64,000 bases of DNA, taken from Janthinobacterium sp. 67 (GTDB lineage: Bacteria; Pseudomonadota; Gammaproteobacteria; Burkholderiales; Burkholderiaceae_D). Location of the stretch: positions 5,766,001-5,830,000 of the forward strand of contig NZ_PGES01000001.1 in the NCBI RefSeq assembly GCF_002797895.1, written 5' to 3'. The notes beneath the pieces are model-generated. The model was given only the letters and a program-made list of their open reading frames with translations. It was not told the origin of the DNA and did no database searches. Made by a program: the position numbers and the translations under genes. Positions 19,020-28,231 of the stretch are shown piece after piece (within the stretch, counting starts at the first letter, position 1; every line of letters begins with the position of its first letter).

Positions 19020-20513
19020 TTAGACCCGGTTGATCAGGAACGTGGTGAGCAGAGGGACTGGACGACCGGTCGCGCCTTTCGATCCGCCCGATTTCCATGC
19101 CGTGCCGGCGATGTCCAGATGCGCCCAAGTGTACTTTTTGGTGAAGTTTTCCAGGAAGGCCGCTGCCGTCACCGCGCCGCCGCCTGGCGTGCCGATGTTG
19201 GCCAGGTCCGCGAAGTTCGACTTCAGCTGCTCGTTGTACGCTTCTTCGATCGGCATGCGCCATGCCGTGTCGCTGGCTTGCTTGCCCGCTGCCAGCAGTT
19301 CACCGGCCAGCTGGTCATGCGCCGCATCGCTGCGCGTAAACAGGCCGCTGTTGTGGTGGCCCAGAGCGACGACGCAAGCGCCCGTCAGGGTGGCGATATC
19401 GACGACGGCGGCCGGCTTGAAGCGTTCGGCGTAGGTCAGCGCGTCGCACAGCACCAGGCGGCCTTCGGCGTCCGTGTTCAGCACTTCGATGGTCAGACCG
19501 TTCATGGAAGTGACGATGTCGCCCGGCTTGGTGGCGCGGCCCGACGGCATGTTTTCGCACGCGGCGATGATGCCGATGACGTTCAGCTTCAGGTTCATCT
19601 CGCCGATGGCGCGGAAGGTGCCCAGCACCGAGGCGGCGCCGCACATGTCGTACTTCATTTCATCCATGCCAGGACCGGCCTTGATCGAAATGCCGCCCGT
19701 GTCGAAGGTGATGCCCTTGCCGACCAGGACGACCGGCGCATCCTTGGCCTTGCCACCCATGTGCTTCAGGACGATGAATTTCGGCGGCTGCTCGCTGCCG
19801 TTGGTGACGGACAGGAAGCTGCCCATTTTCAGCGCTTCGAGCTGTTTGCGGTCCAGCACTTCGACTTCGAACTTGTAATCCTTGGCCAGCTGCTTGGCCG
19901 TGTTGGCCAGGTAGGTCGGGTTGGCGATGTTCGCCGGCAGGTCGCCCAGGTTGCGCGTCAGGTCGGAACCGTTGGCGATGGCGGTCGCTTGCGCCAGCGC
20001 GCCGCGCGTCGCTGCCGTTGCGGGAGCGGCCAGGACGATCTTGCGCACGCCTGCCGGCGCCGGATCTTTTTTGCTTTTTTGCGAGTCGCTGCGGTATTCG
20101 CTGTCGTGGGCGGCTTGCACCACGCAACGGATTGCCCAATTTACGTCGCGCTCTTTCACTTCAGCCAGCGGTAATGCGATAATGGCGTCCGCAGCACCCA
20201 GCGAGCCGAAGGCCTTGAGTGCGGCTTGTACGCCGCTTGTGAAGCTTTTTTCGCTGACAGTGTCATCGCTGCCCATGCCTACCAGCAGAACACGTTCGGC
20301 GGCGACGCCATCGACTGTGCGCAGCAGCAAAGTGCTGCCAGGCTTGCCGCTGATGTCGCCGGACTTCAGCGCAGCCGAAATCGCACCCTTGCTGTCCAGC
20401 GATTTTGCCGCTGGCGACAGTTTTTTGTTTTCGAATACCGCAACCGCGATGCATCCGCTTTTGGCCGTGCCGAGGGTGCTCTTGGTATCGAATGCTTTTA
20501 TGCTAAAGTCCAT
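19020..20513 (-). CDS. pepA: leucyl aminopeptidase PepA
   Basis: M17 metallo-aminopeptidase of 497 residues that removes N-terminal residues from peptides; in E. coli it also binds DNA. Metal and active-site motifs are present: [15 protein letters not shown], the family signature [14 protein letters not shown], and [14 protein letters not shown]. The ATG at 20513 is chosen because CGGAGAA lies 6 bases upstream; an ATG six codons earlier gives only a short extension. It is divergent from lptF across 67 bases, the usual arrangement in proteobacteria. Confidence 0.97.
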   Translation of the reverse strand: MDFSIKAFDTKSTLGTAKSGCIAVAVFENKKLSPAAKSLDSKGAISAALKSGDISGKPGSTLLLRTVDGVAAERVLLVGMGSDDTVSEKSFTSGVQAALKAFGSLGAADAIIALPLAEVKERDVNWAIRCVVQAAHDSEYRSDSQKSKKDPAPAGVRKIVLAAPATAATRGALAQATAIANGSDLTRNLGDLPANIANPTYLANTAKQLAKDYKFEVEVLDRKQLEALKMGSFLSVTNGSEQPPKFIVLKHMGGKAKDAPVVLVGKGITFDTGGISIKAGPGMDEMKYDMCGAASVLGTFRAIGEMNLKLNVIGIIAACENMPSGRATKPGDIVTSMNGLTIEVLNTDAEGRLVLCDALTYAERFKPAAVVDIATLTGACVVALGHHNSGLFTRSDAAHDQLAGELLAAGKQASDTAWRMPIEEAYNEQLKSNFADLANIGTPGGGAVTAAAFLENFTKKYTWAHLDIAGTAWKSGGSKGATGRPVPLLTTFLINRV

Positions 20514-20545
20514 TTGGTTCTCCGTTTTCATTTACTAGTAACGTG

Positions 20546-20574
20546 TTACTCAACTAACTGACCCGAATTATAAA
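20546..20574 (+). promoter_or_regulatory. possible lptF promoter with almost no leader
   Basis: TTACTC (20546-20551) and TATAAA (20569-20574) are 17 bases apart on the plus strand. The predicted start of transcription would fall at or next to the lptF ATG (20581). No ribosome site precedes that ATG. On the minus strand TATAAT (20567-20572) overlaps the same bases and could serve pepA. The -35 box is weak. Confidence 0.35.
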
Positions 20575-20580
20575 CTCCGA

Positions 20581-21726
20581 ATGATCTTTCAACGCGCCCT
20601 TCGACGTGAATTGGCTAGTGCCGCCGGGGCCACCTTCACAGTTTTATTCAGCATCCTGCTCACCTGGATGCTGATCGGTATTCTCGGCAAGGCGGCGGGC
20701 GGCAAGATCGCATCGTCCGACGTCATGTCGCTGATGGTTTTTTCCGCCCTGATGCAGCTGCCCACCATCATCATCCTCACCGGTTTCATTGCGGTGCTGA
20801 TGGTCGTCACGCGCAGCTACAAGGAGTCGGAGATGGTGGTGTGGTTCGCCTCCGGCCTGAGCCTGTCGCGCTGGATCTGGCCCGTGCTCAGCTTCGGCCT
20901 GCCGCTGGTGCTGGCCACCGGTGTCCTGAGCCTGTACGCCACGCCGTGGGCGCAAAAGAAAAGCGATGAATATGTGGCGCGCTTTGAAAAGCGCGAAGAT
21001 CTGCAGAAGGTCACGCCGGGCCAGTTCCGCGAATCGGCCGGCAGCAACCGTATCTTCTTCGTCGAGGGCGTTCGCGGTGAGAAGAACGTCGTGCAGAACG
21101 TCTTCGTCAATACCGTCGATGAAAAAGGCAGCGCCGTCGTCGTCGTGGCCAAGGAAGGCGTGATCAATACCGACGCCAAGGGCCAGCGCTTCCTCGTGCT
21201 CAAGAGCGGCCGCCGTTACCAGGGCGTGCCGACGCAGGCGGACTTCCAGACCATGGAATTCGAACAGTACATCATGCGCATCGAGAGCAAGCAGCAGGAG
21301 CTGGGCGCGGACCTGGGCGTACGCGCCATGAGCACCATGGCGCTGGTCGAGGCGAACAATCAGTTCACCATGGCCGAATTGCTGTGGCGGGTCAGCGCGC
21401 CCCTGATCGGCCTGATGCTGATCCTGCTGGCCATTCCGCTGGGCTTTGTCAATCCGCGCGCCGGCAGTTCGACCAATCTCATCATCGCGCTGCTGATTTT
21501 CTTTACGTACAGCAACCTGATCAAGGTCATCGAAGCGAGCGTGAAACAGGGCCGCATGACCTTCGGCCTGGCCTGGTGGCCGCTGCATCTGCTGGCCGCG
21601 CTGGCCGTGGTGGCGCTGTTTGTATGGCGCCTGAACGTGAATCACCGCTATCATCCGCTGGTTCTGCTGGCGGCTTTCAAGCGCGCGCGCCGCGCCGGCA
21701 ATACAAGTAAAGCGGTATCGAAATGA
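20581..21726 (+). CDS. lptF: LPS export ABC transporter permease LptF
   Basis: Inner-membrane permease of 381 residues that, with LptG and LptB, extracts lipopolysaccharide for transport. It begins MIFQRALRRELASAAGATF, an LptF hallmark. N-terminal membrane segments lie at about 15-40, 55-80 and 95-120. A periplasmic jellyroll (about 130-255) follows, then three C-terminal membrane segments (about 270-350). It overlaps lptG by 4 bases (ATGA, 21723-21726). Confidence 0.97.
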   Translation: MIFQRALRRELASAAGATFTVLFSILLTWMLIGILGKAAGGKIASSDVMSLMVFSALMQLPTIIILTGFIAVLMVVTRSYKESEMVVWFASGLSLSRWIWPVLSFGLPLVLATGVLSLYATPWAQKKSDEYVARFEKREDLQKVTPGQFRESAGSNRIFFVEGVRGEKNVVQNVFVNTVDEKGSAVVVVAKEGVINTDAKGQRFLVLKSGRRYQGVPTQADFQTMEFEQYIMRIESKQQELGADLGVRAMSTMALVEANNQFTMAELLWRVSAPLIGLMLILLAIPLGFVNPRAGSSTNLIIALLIFFTYSNLIKVIEASVKQGRMTFGLAWWPLHLLAALAVVALFVWRLNVNHRYHPLVLLAAFKRARRAGNTSKAVSK

Positions 21727-22892
21727 AGATTTTACAGCGCTATTTTGCGGTCTCGATATTCCAGGCGGTGCTGTTCGTGCTGCTTGCCTTTTTGGCACTG
21801 CAAGCCTTCATCGACCTGACGGGCGAGCTGCCCAAGGTGGGCCGCAACGGCTACACCATTCAGTATGCCTTCCTGTACGTGCTGGTGCTGGTGCCGGGAC
21901 ACGTGTACGAGGTGATGCCGATCGCGGCGCTGATCGGCACCATCTACACGATGGCGCAGTTTGCCGCGAGTTCCGAATTTACCATCATGCGCGCTTCGAG
22001 CATGTCGACGGCGATGGCCGCCGGTTTTCTGTTCCGCATCGGTATCGTCTTCGTCGTCATCACCTTCATCTTCGGTGAGCTGATCACGCCGCGCACGGAA
22101 CCGCTGGCCGAACGCCTCAAGCTGACTTCGCGCGGCGCGACCGTGTCGAGCGAATTTCGCTCTGGCCTGTGGACCAAGGACATGATCAAGAGCGAGGGCC
22201 TGACGGGCACCGTCACCGGTTCGCGCTTTTTCAATGTGGGCGAAGCGCGTCCGGACGGCCAGCTGAAGAACGTCAAACTGTATGAATTCGACATCGACAT
22301 GCGTTTGCGTACCCTGACCGTGGCCAAGGGCGCGACGTACCAGGGCAATAACACCTGGCGCCTGACCGACGTGACGGAGACCTCGTTCTCGAACAGCGCG
22401 GCCATTGCCCCCGGTTTCGAGCCTAAGCTGGCGAACTACTTTGGACAGGAAACGAGCCTGGTGCGCACGGTGCAAAGCGCCAGCAAGGACATGATGTCGG
22501 AAGTGACGCCGAAGATCCTGACGGTCTCGGCCTCCGATCCCGAACGCATGTCGGCCAGCGAACTGGCCGTGTACACGCGCCACCTGGCCGAGAACAAGCA
22601 GGAAACGGAGCGTTTCCGCATCGCCTTCTGGAAAAAACTGATCGATCCGCTGGCCATTTTCGTGCTGATGGCGCTGGCGCTGCCGTTCGCCTACATGCAT
22701 ACGCGCAGCGGCGGCATCAGCCTGAAGATCTTCATCGGCATCATGATCGGCGTGAGCTTCATGCTGGTCAACACCCTGTTCTCGCATCTTGGCTTGCTCA
22801 GCACCTGGCCAGCCTTCCTGACGGCGGTGGCGCCGAGCGCCCTGTATCTGCTGCTGGCGCTGGGCGCCCTGTGGTGGGTGGAGCGGCACTGA
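21723..22892 (+). CDS. lptG: LPS export ABC transporter permease LptG
   Basis: Partner permease of LptF, 389 residues. The layout is the same: hydrophobic segments at about 12-35, 60-80 and 100-120, a periplasmic beta domain (about 130-275), then three segments at about 300-320, 330-350 and 355-380. PIAALIGTIYTMAQFAASSE is a conserved LptG stretch. Its stop overlaps the start of the cbiX gene (TGATG at 22890-22894), extending the transcript past the usual lptFG unit. Confidence 0.97.
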   Translation: MKILQRYFAVSIFQAVLFVLLAFLALQAFIDLTGELPKVGRNGYTIQYAFLYVLVLVPGHVYEVMPIAALIGTIYTMAQFAASSEFTIMRASSMSTAMAAGFLFRIGIVFVVITFIFGELITPRTEPLAERLKLTSRGATVSSEFRSGLWTKDMIKSEGLTGTVTGSRFFNVGEARPDGQLKNVKLYEFDIDMRLRTLTVAKGATYQGNNTWRLTDVTETSFSNSAAIAPGFEPKLANYFGQETSLVRTVQSASKDMMSEVTPKILTVSASDPERMSASELAVYTRHLAENKQETERFRIAFWKKLIDPLAIFVLMALALPFAYMHTRSGGISLKIFIGIMIGVSFMLVNTLFSHLGLLSTWPAFLTAVAPSALYLLLALGALWWVERH

Positions 22893-23299
22893 TGGAGACG
22901 AACGTGAAACAGGCACTGATCTTGTTTGCCCACGGTGCGCGCGCCGCATCGTGGGCCGCGCCCTTCGAGCGCCTGCGCGACCTGACCCAGGCGCGCATGC
23001 CCGACGCCAGCGTGCACCTGGCTTTCCTGGAACTGATGACGCCGCGCCTGCCCGAGCTGGTGGCGACCCTGGTGGCCGAGCTGCCCGCCGGCGCCATCCT
23101 GGACGTCACCGTGGTGCCCGTGTTCCTGGGGCAGGGCGGCCATGTGCTGCGCGACTTGCCGCTGCTGCTGGAAGAATTGCGCCAGCAGCATCCGGTACTG
23201 CGCCTGAAAGTGGTCGAAGCGGTGGGCGAGAACGCCAGCGTGCTCGCCGCCATCGCCGATTACTGCGTGGCGGCGCCAGGTTCCAGCATTCCCCCTTGA
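22892..23299 (+). CDS. CbiX/SirB-type sirohydrochlorin chelatase
   Basis: Short single-domain chelatase of 135 residues. The N-terminal LILFAHGARAASWAAPFERL carries the catalytic His of the CbiX family, and VVPVFLGQGGHVLRDLP supplies the second conserved region. The length fits short CbiX/SirB-like forms, which insert Fe or Co into sirohydrochlorin. The ATG at 22892 overlaps the lptG stop, and the stop overlaps the next gene. Siroheme is needed by the CysI encoded at 29511, so ferrochelation is a reasonable guess; the metal cannot be read from sequence. Confidence 0.85.
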   Translation: METNVKQALILFAHGARAASWAAPFERLRDLTQARMPDASVHLAFLELMTPRLPELVATLVAELPAGAILDVTVVPVFLGQGGHVLRDLPLLLEELRQQHPVLRLKVVEAVGENASVLAAIADYCVAAPGSSIPP

Positions 23300-24276
23300 G
23301 CGGCATCGACATCGTCTACCTGTGGGTGGACGGCGCCGATCCCGCCTGGCGCGCGCGCCGGCAGCAGGCGTATGCCACCTGGGCGCAAGCCCATCCCGGC
23401 CAGCTGGCCCTGCACGGCAACGTGGCGGGCCGCTACCGCGACAACGGCGAACTGCGCTACAACCTGCGCGCGCTCGAGCGCTTCTTCCCCGGCCATGGCC
23501 ACATCTACCTGCTGACGGACCGGCAAGTGCCGGCCTGGCTGCGCGCCTCGCCGCGCCTGACGGTGATCGACCATGCGAGCCTGATGCCCGCCGCCTCCCT
23601 GCCCGTGTTCGACTCCGGCCATATCGAATCGTATCTGCACCATATTCCCGGCCTGTCCGAGCGCTTCCTGTACCTGAACGACGATGTCTTTTTCGGCGCG
23701 CCGTTCGAGCCCGCATTCTGGTTTGGCGAGGAAGGGGACCGGCGTTTGAGTGTGTTTACGGAGAGCGAGCTGCAGGATGACCTGCACGATGATCTGCAGG
23801 GCTTGCGCGCCGACGTGGCGGCGCCCGTCAATTGCGCTACTTTGTCGCGGCAATGGCTGTCGGCGCAATATGCCGATTACCGGCATGAACCGCGCCTGTA
23901 TGCGCATGCGCCCCGGCCCATGCTGAAAAGCGCGCTGCATGTACTGGAAGGGCTGGCGCCGGCCATGTTTTCCGGCGTGCGCGCGACCGTGTTTCGCTCG
24001 TGGCAGGTACCGGCATTGCTGCCCGACCTGGTGCCGCGCTGGATGGTGCATCAGGGAGTCGCGCGCTCGCGCATGCTCGACCCGCTGCATATCGCCAGCG
24101 GCGATGTGGCGGCGCCGCAGCAGCTCGAGGAGCTGGCGGCGCGTTTCGGCAGCTTGCCGTTTTTCTGCATCAACGATACCTGCGACGAGGCCGAGGACGA
24201 CGACCCGCGCCTGCTGCGCGTGGCCGCCACCTTGCAGCGGCTGCTGCCGCTGCCATCCTCATTCGAAGGCGCTTAA
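23296..24276 (+). CDS. Stealth family sugar-phosphate transferase
   Basis: Product of 326 residues with the Stealth layout: CR1 (IDIVYLWVDGADPAW) at the N-terminus, then RDNGELRYNLRALERF, a central CR2 (HIPGLSERFLYLNDDVFFG) and a CR3-like region (YAHAPRPMLKSALHVL). Stealth proteins transfer hexose-1-phosphate to build surface polysaccharide and include capsule enzymes and GlcNAc-phosphotransferase. The start is taken as TTG at 23296, overlapping the cbiX stop (TTGA), because the conserved block begins four codons later; there is no good ATG. It overlaps the convergent membrane-protein gene by 4 bases. Confidence 0.88.
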   Translation: MSGIDIVYLWVDGADPAWRARRQQAYATWAQAHPGQLALHGNVAGRYRDNGELRYNLRALERFFPGHGHIYLLTDRQVPAWLRASPRLTVIDHASLMPAASLPVFDSGHIESYLHHIPGLSERFLYLNDDVFFGAPFEPAFWFGEEGDRRLSVFTESELQDDLHDDLQGLRADVAAPVNCATLSRQWLSAQYADYRHEPRLYAHAPRPMLKSALHVLEGLAPAMFSGVRATVFRSWQVPALLPDLVPRWMVHQGVARSRMLDPLHIASGDVAAPQQLEELAARFGSLPFFCINDTCDEAEDDDPRLLRVAATLQRLLPLPSSFEGA

Positions 24277-24923
24277 GCCGCTTTCCTGTTTGGGGCCAGG
24301 CTGATGCGGGCGGCGGCCGTGCTGTCGGACAGCGAAGCGAGGAACAGCAGCAAATAGGCGCCCAGTTCGAACACTTCCTCGCCCAGCAGCGCATAGGCGT
24401 CCGGCATGCCATGGAAGACCTTCTTGTCGAAGGGCCAGCCGGCGACCATCAGCAAGCCGCCAAGCAGCGTCAGGATGGTGATGCGCATGCTGAAAATCCG
24501 CGGCGCCGCGGCAAACACCTTGCGCGCGCGCGGCGCGAAAAAGATCAGCACGCGTATCAGGATCAGCAATTCCACCACGCGCAGAGCTTTTTCCAGCTGC
24601 GCCCACGCGGGCGCCGTGCCGAACTGGTCGATATCGAGTTCGCGCAGCAGGAAGCCGAACAGCAGGGCCGACAAGCCCGCATGCATGAGGAAGCGCAAGG
24701 ACTGGCGGTCGGTCTCTTGCCAGGCGCGCACGCCGTGCACGGCGCAAGCGAGGGCCAGGAACAGCGCCTGCAGCCATTCCAGCAAATGGTTTTCATCGTC
24801 GATATTCGGGAACGCCGTCCACAGGGCGATGGAGGCGAGCATGCTGAGCAGCACAGCGCTGGCGACGCCGGCATTGCTGCGGCTGAGCGAAGTCAGGGCT
24901 TCGCGCATGGAAGTGAAATTCAT
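24273..24923 (-). CDS. hypothetical integral membrane protein
   Basis: Product of 216 residues with about six hydrophobic segments (near 20-40, 48-65, 75-95, 115-130, 140-160 and 180-200). No catalytic or binding motif stands out. The ATG at 24923 is preferred because the extra 30 residues of the longer frame look non-coding, but no ribosome site marks either start. It converges on the Stealth gene with a 4-base overlap. I do not recognise the family. Confidence 0.7.
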   Translation of the reverse strand: MNFTSMREALTSLSRSNAGVASAVLLSMLASIALWTAFPNIDDENHLLEWLQALFLALACAVHGVRAWQETDRQSLRFLMHAGLSALLFGFLLRELDIDQFGTAPAWAQLEKALRVVELLILIRVLIFFAPRARKVFAAAPRIFSMRITILTLLGGLLMVAGWPFDKKVFHGMPDAYALLGEEVFELGAYLLLFLASLSDSTAAARISLAPNRKAA

Positions 24924-25132
24924 GTATGTCGTAAGGCTAAAGTTGCGCGGCGCGGTATTGCAGCCTGCGGGCGCAGCTTTTTTCGGAGAGATTGCCGGAG
25001 CGGCCTCCGTCAACCGGGAGACCGCAAGGCAAGCGCTATGGCGGGGCGTAGCGTGAATTTATTGCTAACACGCAACAATTTCTCGAGAAAAGATGCGTGA
25101 GCATCGTATCATGTTTCCCCGGAAGACGTCGG

Positions 25133-25154
25133 TTACTGACTTTAAAGTCGGTAA
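25133..25154. other. 22-bp near-perfect palindrome
   Basis: TTACTGACTTTAAAGTCGGTAA is symmetric except for one base pair. It lies in the 24924-25170 gap between the membrane-protein gene and the end of cobA, where I see no gene. There is no T tract, so it is not a simple terminator; it may be an operator for the minus-strand membrane-protein gene. Confidence 0.35.
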
Positions 25155-25170
25155 AATACGGTGTGTTTAT

Positions 25171-25935
25171 TCAAGCATGGCGCGCCAGATTCGCGGCCGC
25201 TTCTTCGATGGCCTGGTGCGTGCGCGCGGCCATGGCGTCGCCCAGCATCACCAGCACGGGACCGTGGGTGTCGCCCAGGCCGTGCGCCAGGGCGCTCAGC
25301 GTCAGGCGCACGATGCGCTGGTCCGGGCGGCTGCAGTTTTCAATCACCACCACCGGCGTGTCGGCACGGCGGCCCTGGGCCAGCAGGCGCTGGGCCGTGG
25401 CGATGGCTTCGCGCCCGCCCATGTATTGCACCAGGGTGTCGCAGTCCGGGATGCGCGTCTGGTCCGGTTCGCCCGGTGCCGTGCTGGACGTAAAAAAGGC
25501 CACGCTGCGCGATACGCCCCGCTTGGTCAGCGGCTGCTGGGTGGCGGCCGCCGCCGCCAGGGCCGTGGTAATGCCGGGCACCACTTCGACGACGATGCCC
25601 GCTTCTTCCAGTGCCCGCAATTCTTCATCGGCGCGGCCAAACAGCATGGGGTCGCCCCCTTTCAGGCGCACGATGATGGCGTGCTTGCGCGCATTGTCGA
25701 CCAATTGCTTGTTGATGAATGCCTGCGCCGTCGACAACTGGCCGCAGCGCTTGCCGACGAGGATTTTTTGCGCCTGGGGGCACAGCTCCAGCATCTCTTC
25801 GGTAACCAGCGCGTCGTGCAGCACGACGTCCGCCTGTGCCAGCAGGCGCGCGCCGCGCAAGGTCATCAGGTCTTGCGCGCCGGGTCCGGCGCCGATCAGG
25901 TAGACCTTGCCGGGGAGAGATGGGGAGCTGTTCAT
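25171..25935 (-). CDS. cobA: uroporphyrinogen-III C-methyltransferase
   Basis: SAM-dependent enzyme of 254 residues that makes precorrin-2, the branch point to siroheme and cobalamin. Family motifs: VYLIGAGPGAQDLMTLRG at the N-terminus, ADVVLHDALV, VRLKGGDPMLFGRADEE, VVPGITTALAAAA and LVQYMGG. It lacks the dehydrogenase/ferrochelatase half of CysG. It is the last gene of the cys cluster, 28 bases after cysN, consistent with supplying siroheme to CysI. The start at 25935 is chosen by the conserved N-terminus. Confidence 0.95.
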   Translation of the reverse strand: MNSSPSLPGKVYLIGAGPGAQDLMTLRGARLLAQADVVLHDALVTEEMLELCPQAQKILVGKRCGQLSTAQAFINKQLVDNARKHAIIVRLKGGDPMLFGRADEELRALEEAGIVVEVVPGITTALAAAAATQQPLTKRGVSRSVAFFTSSTAPGEPDQTRIPDCDTLVQYMGGREAIATAQRLLAQGRRADTPVVVIENCSRPDQRIVRLTLSALAHGLGDTHGPVLVMLGDAMAARTHQAIEEAAANLARHA

Positions 25936-25963
25936 GTGGCTGCCTTTCCTGGACGATACGGGA

Positions 25964-27280
25964 TTAGAGTCGAACCATGCCCGCCGCGACGGTCTGGTGG
26001 GTGACTTCATCGATCAGGATAAACGCGCCCGTGGCGCGGATGTCCGCATACGCATCGGCTGCCAGCGCCTGCTGCACGTTCAGGCTGATGCGCGCGATGT
26101 CGTTCAGCTTCAAGCCTTCGGCCGGATGGCGCTGCTGCGTATTGATGTCGAGGATCGATTCGATCGCCGTCACCTTGGCCGCCGTCTGCTTGGTGCCGTG
26201 CTTGATCCAGTACTTGCGGCGCAGGTCCAGCGCATCTTCCGACAGCCAGCACACGTCGGCCGTTACCTGTTTGAGCAGCGAGGCAGGGCGCTCGCTGCTC
26301 GCCAGCAAGTCGCCGCGCGAGATATCGAGGTATTCATTGAGCAGCAGGGTGACGGACTGGCCCACCACGGCCGTTGGCAGCGAACCGTCCAGGGTGACGA
26401 TATCCTTGACGGTTGCCGTCTGGCCCGATGGCTGCACCACGAGGGTGTCGCCGATGCTGACCTTGCCTGCTTCGATGCGGCCCATGTAGCCGCGGAAGTC
26501 GTTCGCTTCGTGGCCGTTGTGGCGTGCCACCAGCTGCACCGGGAAGCGGAAGGGCGTGTCGTGCGATTCGTCGTAGACGGACAGCGATTCGAGCAGTTCG
26601 ATCAAAGTCGGGCCCGTGTACCAGCCCAGCTTGTCGCCGCGTTCGACGACGTTGTCGCCCGTCAATGCTGACAGTGGGATCGGCGTGATGTCCTTCAAGC
26701 CCAGCGACTGGGCGAATTCGCGGTAGGCGGCGACGATGCGGTTGTACACCGTTTCATCGTAGTCGACCAGGTCCATCTTGTTGACGGCCACGACCACGTG
26801 CTCGATCTGCAGCAGGTGGGCAATCGTCGAATGGCGCTTGGTCTGGATCAGCAATTCCACGCTGCCGTCGTCGCCCAGTTTCACTTTCGATACGTCGATT
26901 AGGATGATGACGGCGTCGGCGGTGGACGCGCCCGTCACCATGTTGCGCGTGTATTGCTCGTGGCCTGGCGTGTCGGCGATGATGAATTTGCGTTTCGGCG
27001 TGGCAAAGTAGCGGTAGGCCACGTCGATGGTGATGCCTTGCTCGCGTTCCGCTTCCAGGCCGTCCGTCAGCAGCGACAGGTCGACCGTGTCGCCCACCGT
27101 GCGCTTGTGCTTGGAGCGCGACATGGCGTCGAGCTGGTCGGCAAAGATGCCCTTGCTGTCGAACAGCAAACGGCCGATCAGCGTGCTCTTGCCGTCATCG
27201 ACGGAACCGGCCGTGATGAAGCGCAGCATGCCGCGCTCCAGGCTGTCGGTGAGAGTGGTGTTCTGGATTGCTGCGTTCAT
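25964..27280 (-). CDS. cysN: sulfate adenylyltransferase subunit 1 (GTPase)
   Basis: GTP-hydrolysing subunit of ATP sulfurylase, 438 residues; with CysD it makes APS from sulfate and ATP. The elongation-factor-like G domain is complete: P-loop GSVDDGKS near residue 26, DTPGHEQY, NKMD, then beta-barrel domains. It lacks a fused APS kinase (CysC) domain. The ATG at 27280 shares a base with the cysD stop (TAATG), so the two subunits are coupled. Confidence 0.97.
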   Translation of the reverse strand: MNAAIQNTTLTDSLERGMLRFITAGSVDDGKSTLIGRLLFDSKGIFADQLDAMSRSKHKRTVGDTVDLSLLTDGLEAEREQGITIDVAYRYFATPKRKFIIADTPGHEQYTRNMVTGASTADAVIILIDVSKVKLGDDGSVELLIQTKRHSTIAHLLQIEHVVVAVNKMDLVDYDETVYNRIVAAYREFAQSLGLKDITPIPLSALTGDNVVERGDKLGWYTGPTLIELLESLSVYDESHDTPFRFPVQLVARHNGHEANDFRGYMGRIEAGKVSIGDTLVVQPSGQTATVKDIVTLDGSLPTAVVGQSVTLLLNEYLDISRGDLLASSERPASLLKQVTADVCWLSEDALDLRRKYWIKHGTKQTAAKVTAIESILDINTQQRHPAEGLKLNDIARISLNVQQALAADAYADIRATGAFILIDEVTHQTVAAGMVRL

Positions 27281-28191
27281 TAGAAATACCCTGCTTTCTT
27301 GCGTTTTTCCATCGAGGCTTCGGAAGTCTGGTCGTCCATGCGGGTGGCGCCGCGTTCCGTGATTTGCGTGATTGCCGTCTCGGCGATGATGGCGTCGACC
27401 GTCGCCGCGTCGGACGACACGGGGCAGGTGCACGAGATATCGCCCACCGTGCGGAAGCGCACGACTTGCGTTTCCACCGTTTCACCTTCGCGCGGCGGCG
27501 TCAGATCCGTCAGCGGCACCAGCAAACCGTTGCGCGGGATCACCTGGCGCTCGTGCGCGAAGTAGATCGGCGGCAGTTCGAGTTGCTCGCGAGCGATGTA
27601 TTGCCACACGTCCAGCTCGGTCCAGTTCGAGATGGGGAAGACGCGCATGTTTTCACCCGGATGCACGCGGGTGTTATACAGGTCCCACAATTCCGGACGC
27701 TGGGCTTTCGGGTCCCAGGCGCCGAATTCGTCACGGAACGAGAAGATGCGTTCCTTGGCACGGGCTTTTTCTTCGTCGCGGCGCGCGCCGCCGATGCAGG
27801 CGTCAAATTTGTATTCGGCGATGGTTTCCAGCAAGGTCACGGCTTGGGCCGCGTTGCGCGAATCCGTGGCCGGGTTGCGCAGGCGCACGGTGCCGCGCTT
27901 GATCGAGTCTTCCACGGAACCGACGATCAGGCGTTCGCCCAGTTCCGCCACTTTCTTGTCACGGAAAGTGATGACTTCCGGGAAGTTGTGGCCCGTGTCG
28001 ATGTGCACGAGGGGGAATGGGAACTTGCCTGGGCGGAAGGCTTTCTCGGCCAGGCGCAGCAGGACGACGGAATCCTTGCCGCCGGAAAACAGCAGCGCAG
28101 GGTTGGCCGATTCGGCCGCCACTTCGCGCATGATGTGGATGGCTTCCGATTCAAGGCTGTCGAGGTGACGCTGGTTCAAAATATTGCTCAT
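27280..28191 (-). CDS. cysD: sulfate adenylyltransferase subunit 2
   Basis: Catalytic subunit of ATP sulfurylase, 303 residues. The PP-loop is LLFSGGKDSVVLLRLAEKAF near residue 33, followed by HIDTGHNFPEVI, IGGARRDEEKAR and the C-terminal ERGATRMDDQTSEASMEKRK typical of CysD. It lies 40 bases after cysH and overlaps cysN by one base. Confidence 0.98.
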   Translation of the reverse strand: MSNILNQRHLDSLESEAIHIMREVAAESANPALLFSGGKDSVVLLRLAEKAFRPGKFPFPLVHIDTGHNFPEVITFRDKKVAELGERLIVGSVEDSIKRGTVRLRNPATDSRNAAQAVTLLETIAEYKFDACIGGARRDEEKARAKERIFSFRDEFGAWDPKAQRPELWDLYNTRVHPGENMRVFPISNWTELDVWQYIAREQLELPPIYFAHERQVIPRNGLLVPLTDLTPPREGETVETQVVRFRTVGDISCTCPVSSDAATVDAIIAETAITQITERGATRMDDQTSEASMEKRKKAGYF

Positions 28192-28231
28192 ATAGGGTGC
28201 TTTCTTGTTCTGCTGAGTCTGTTGTGTCTGT

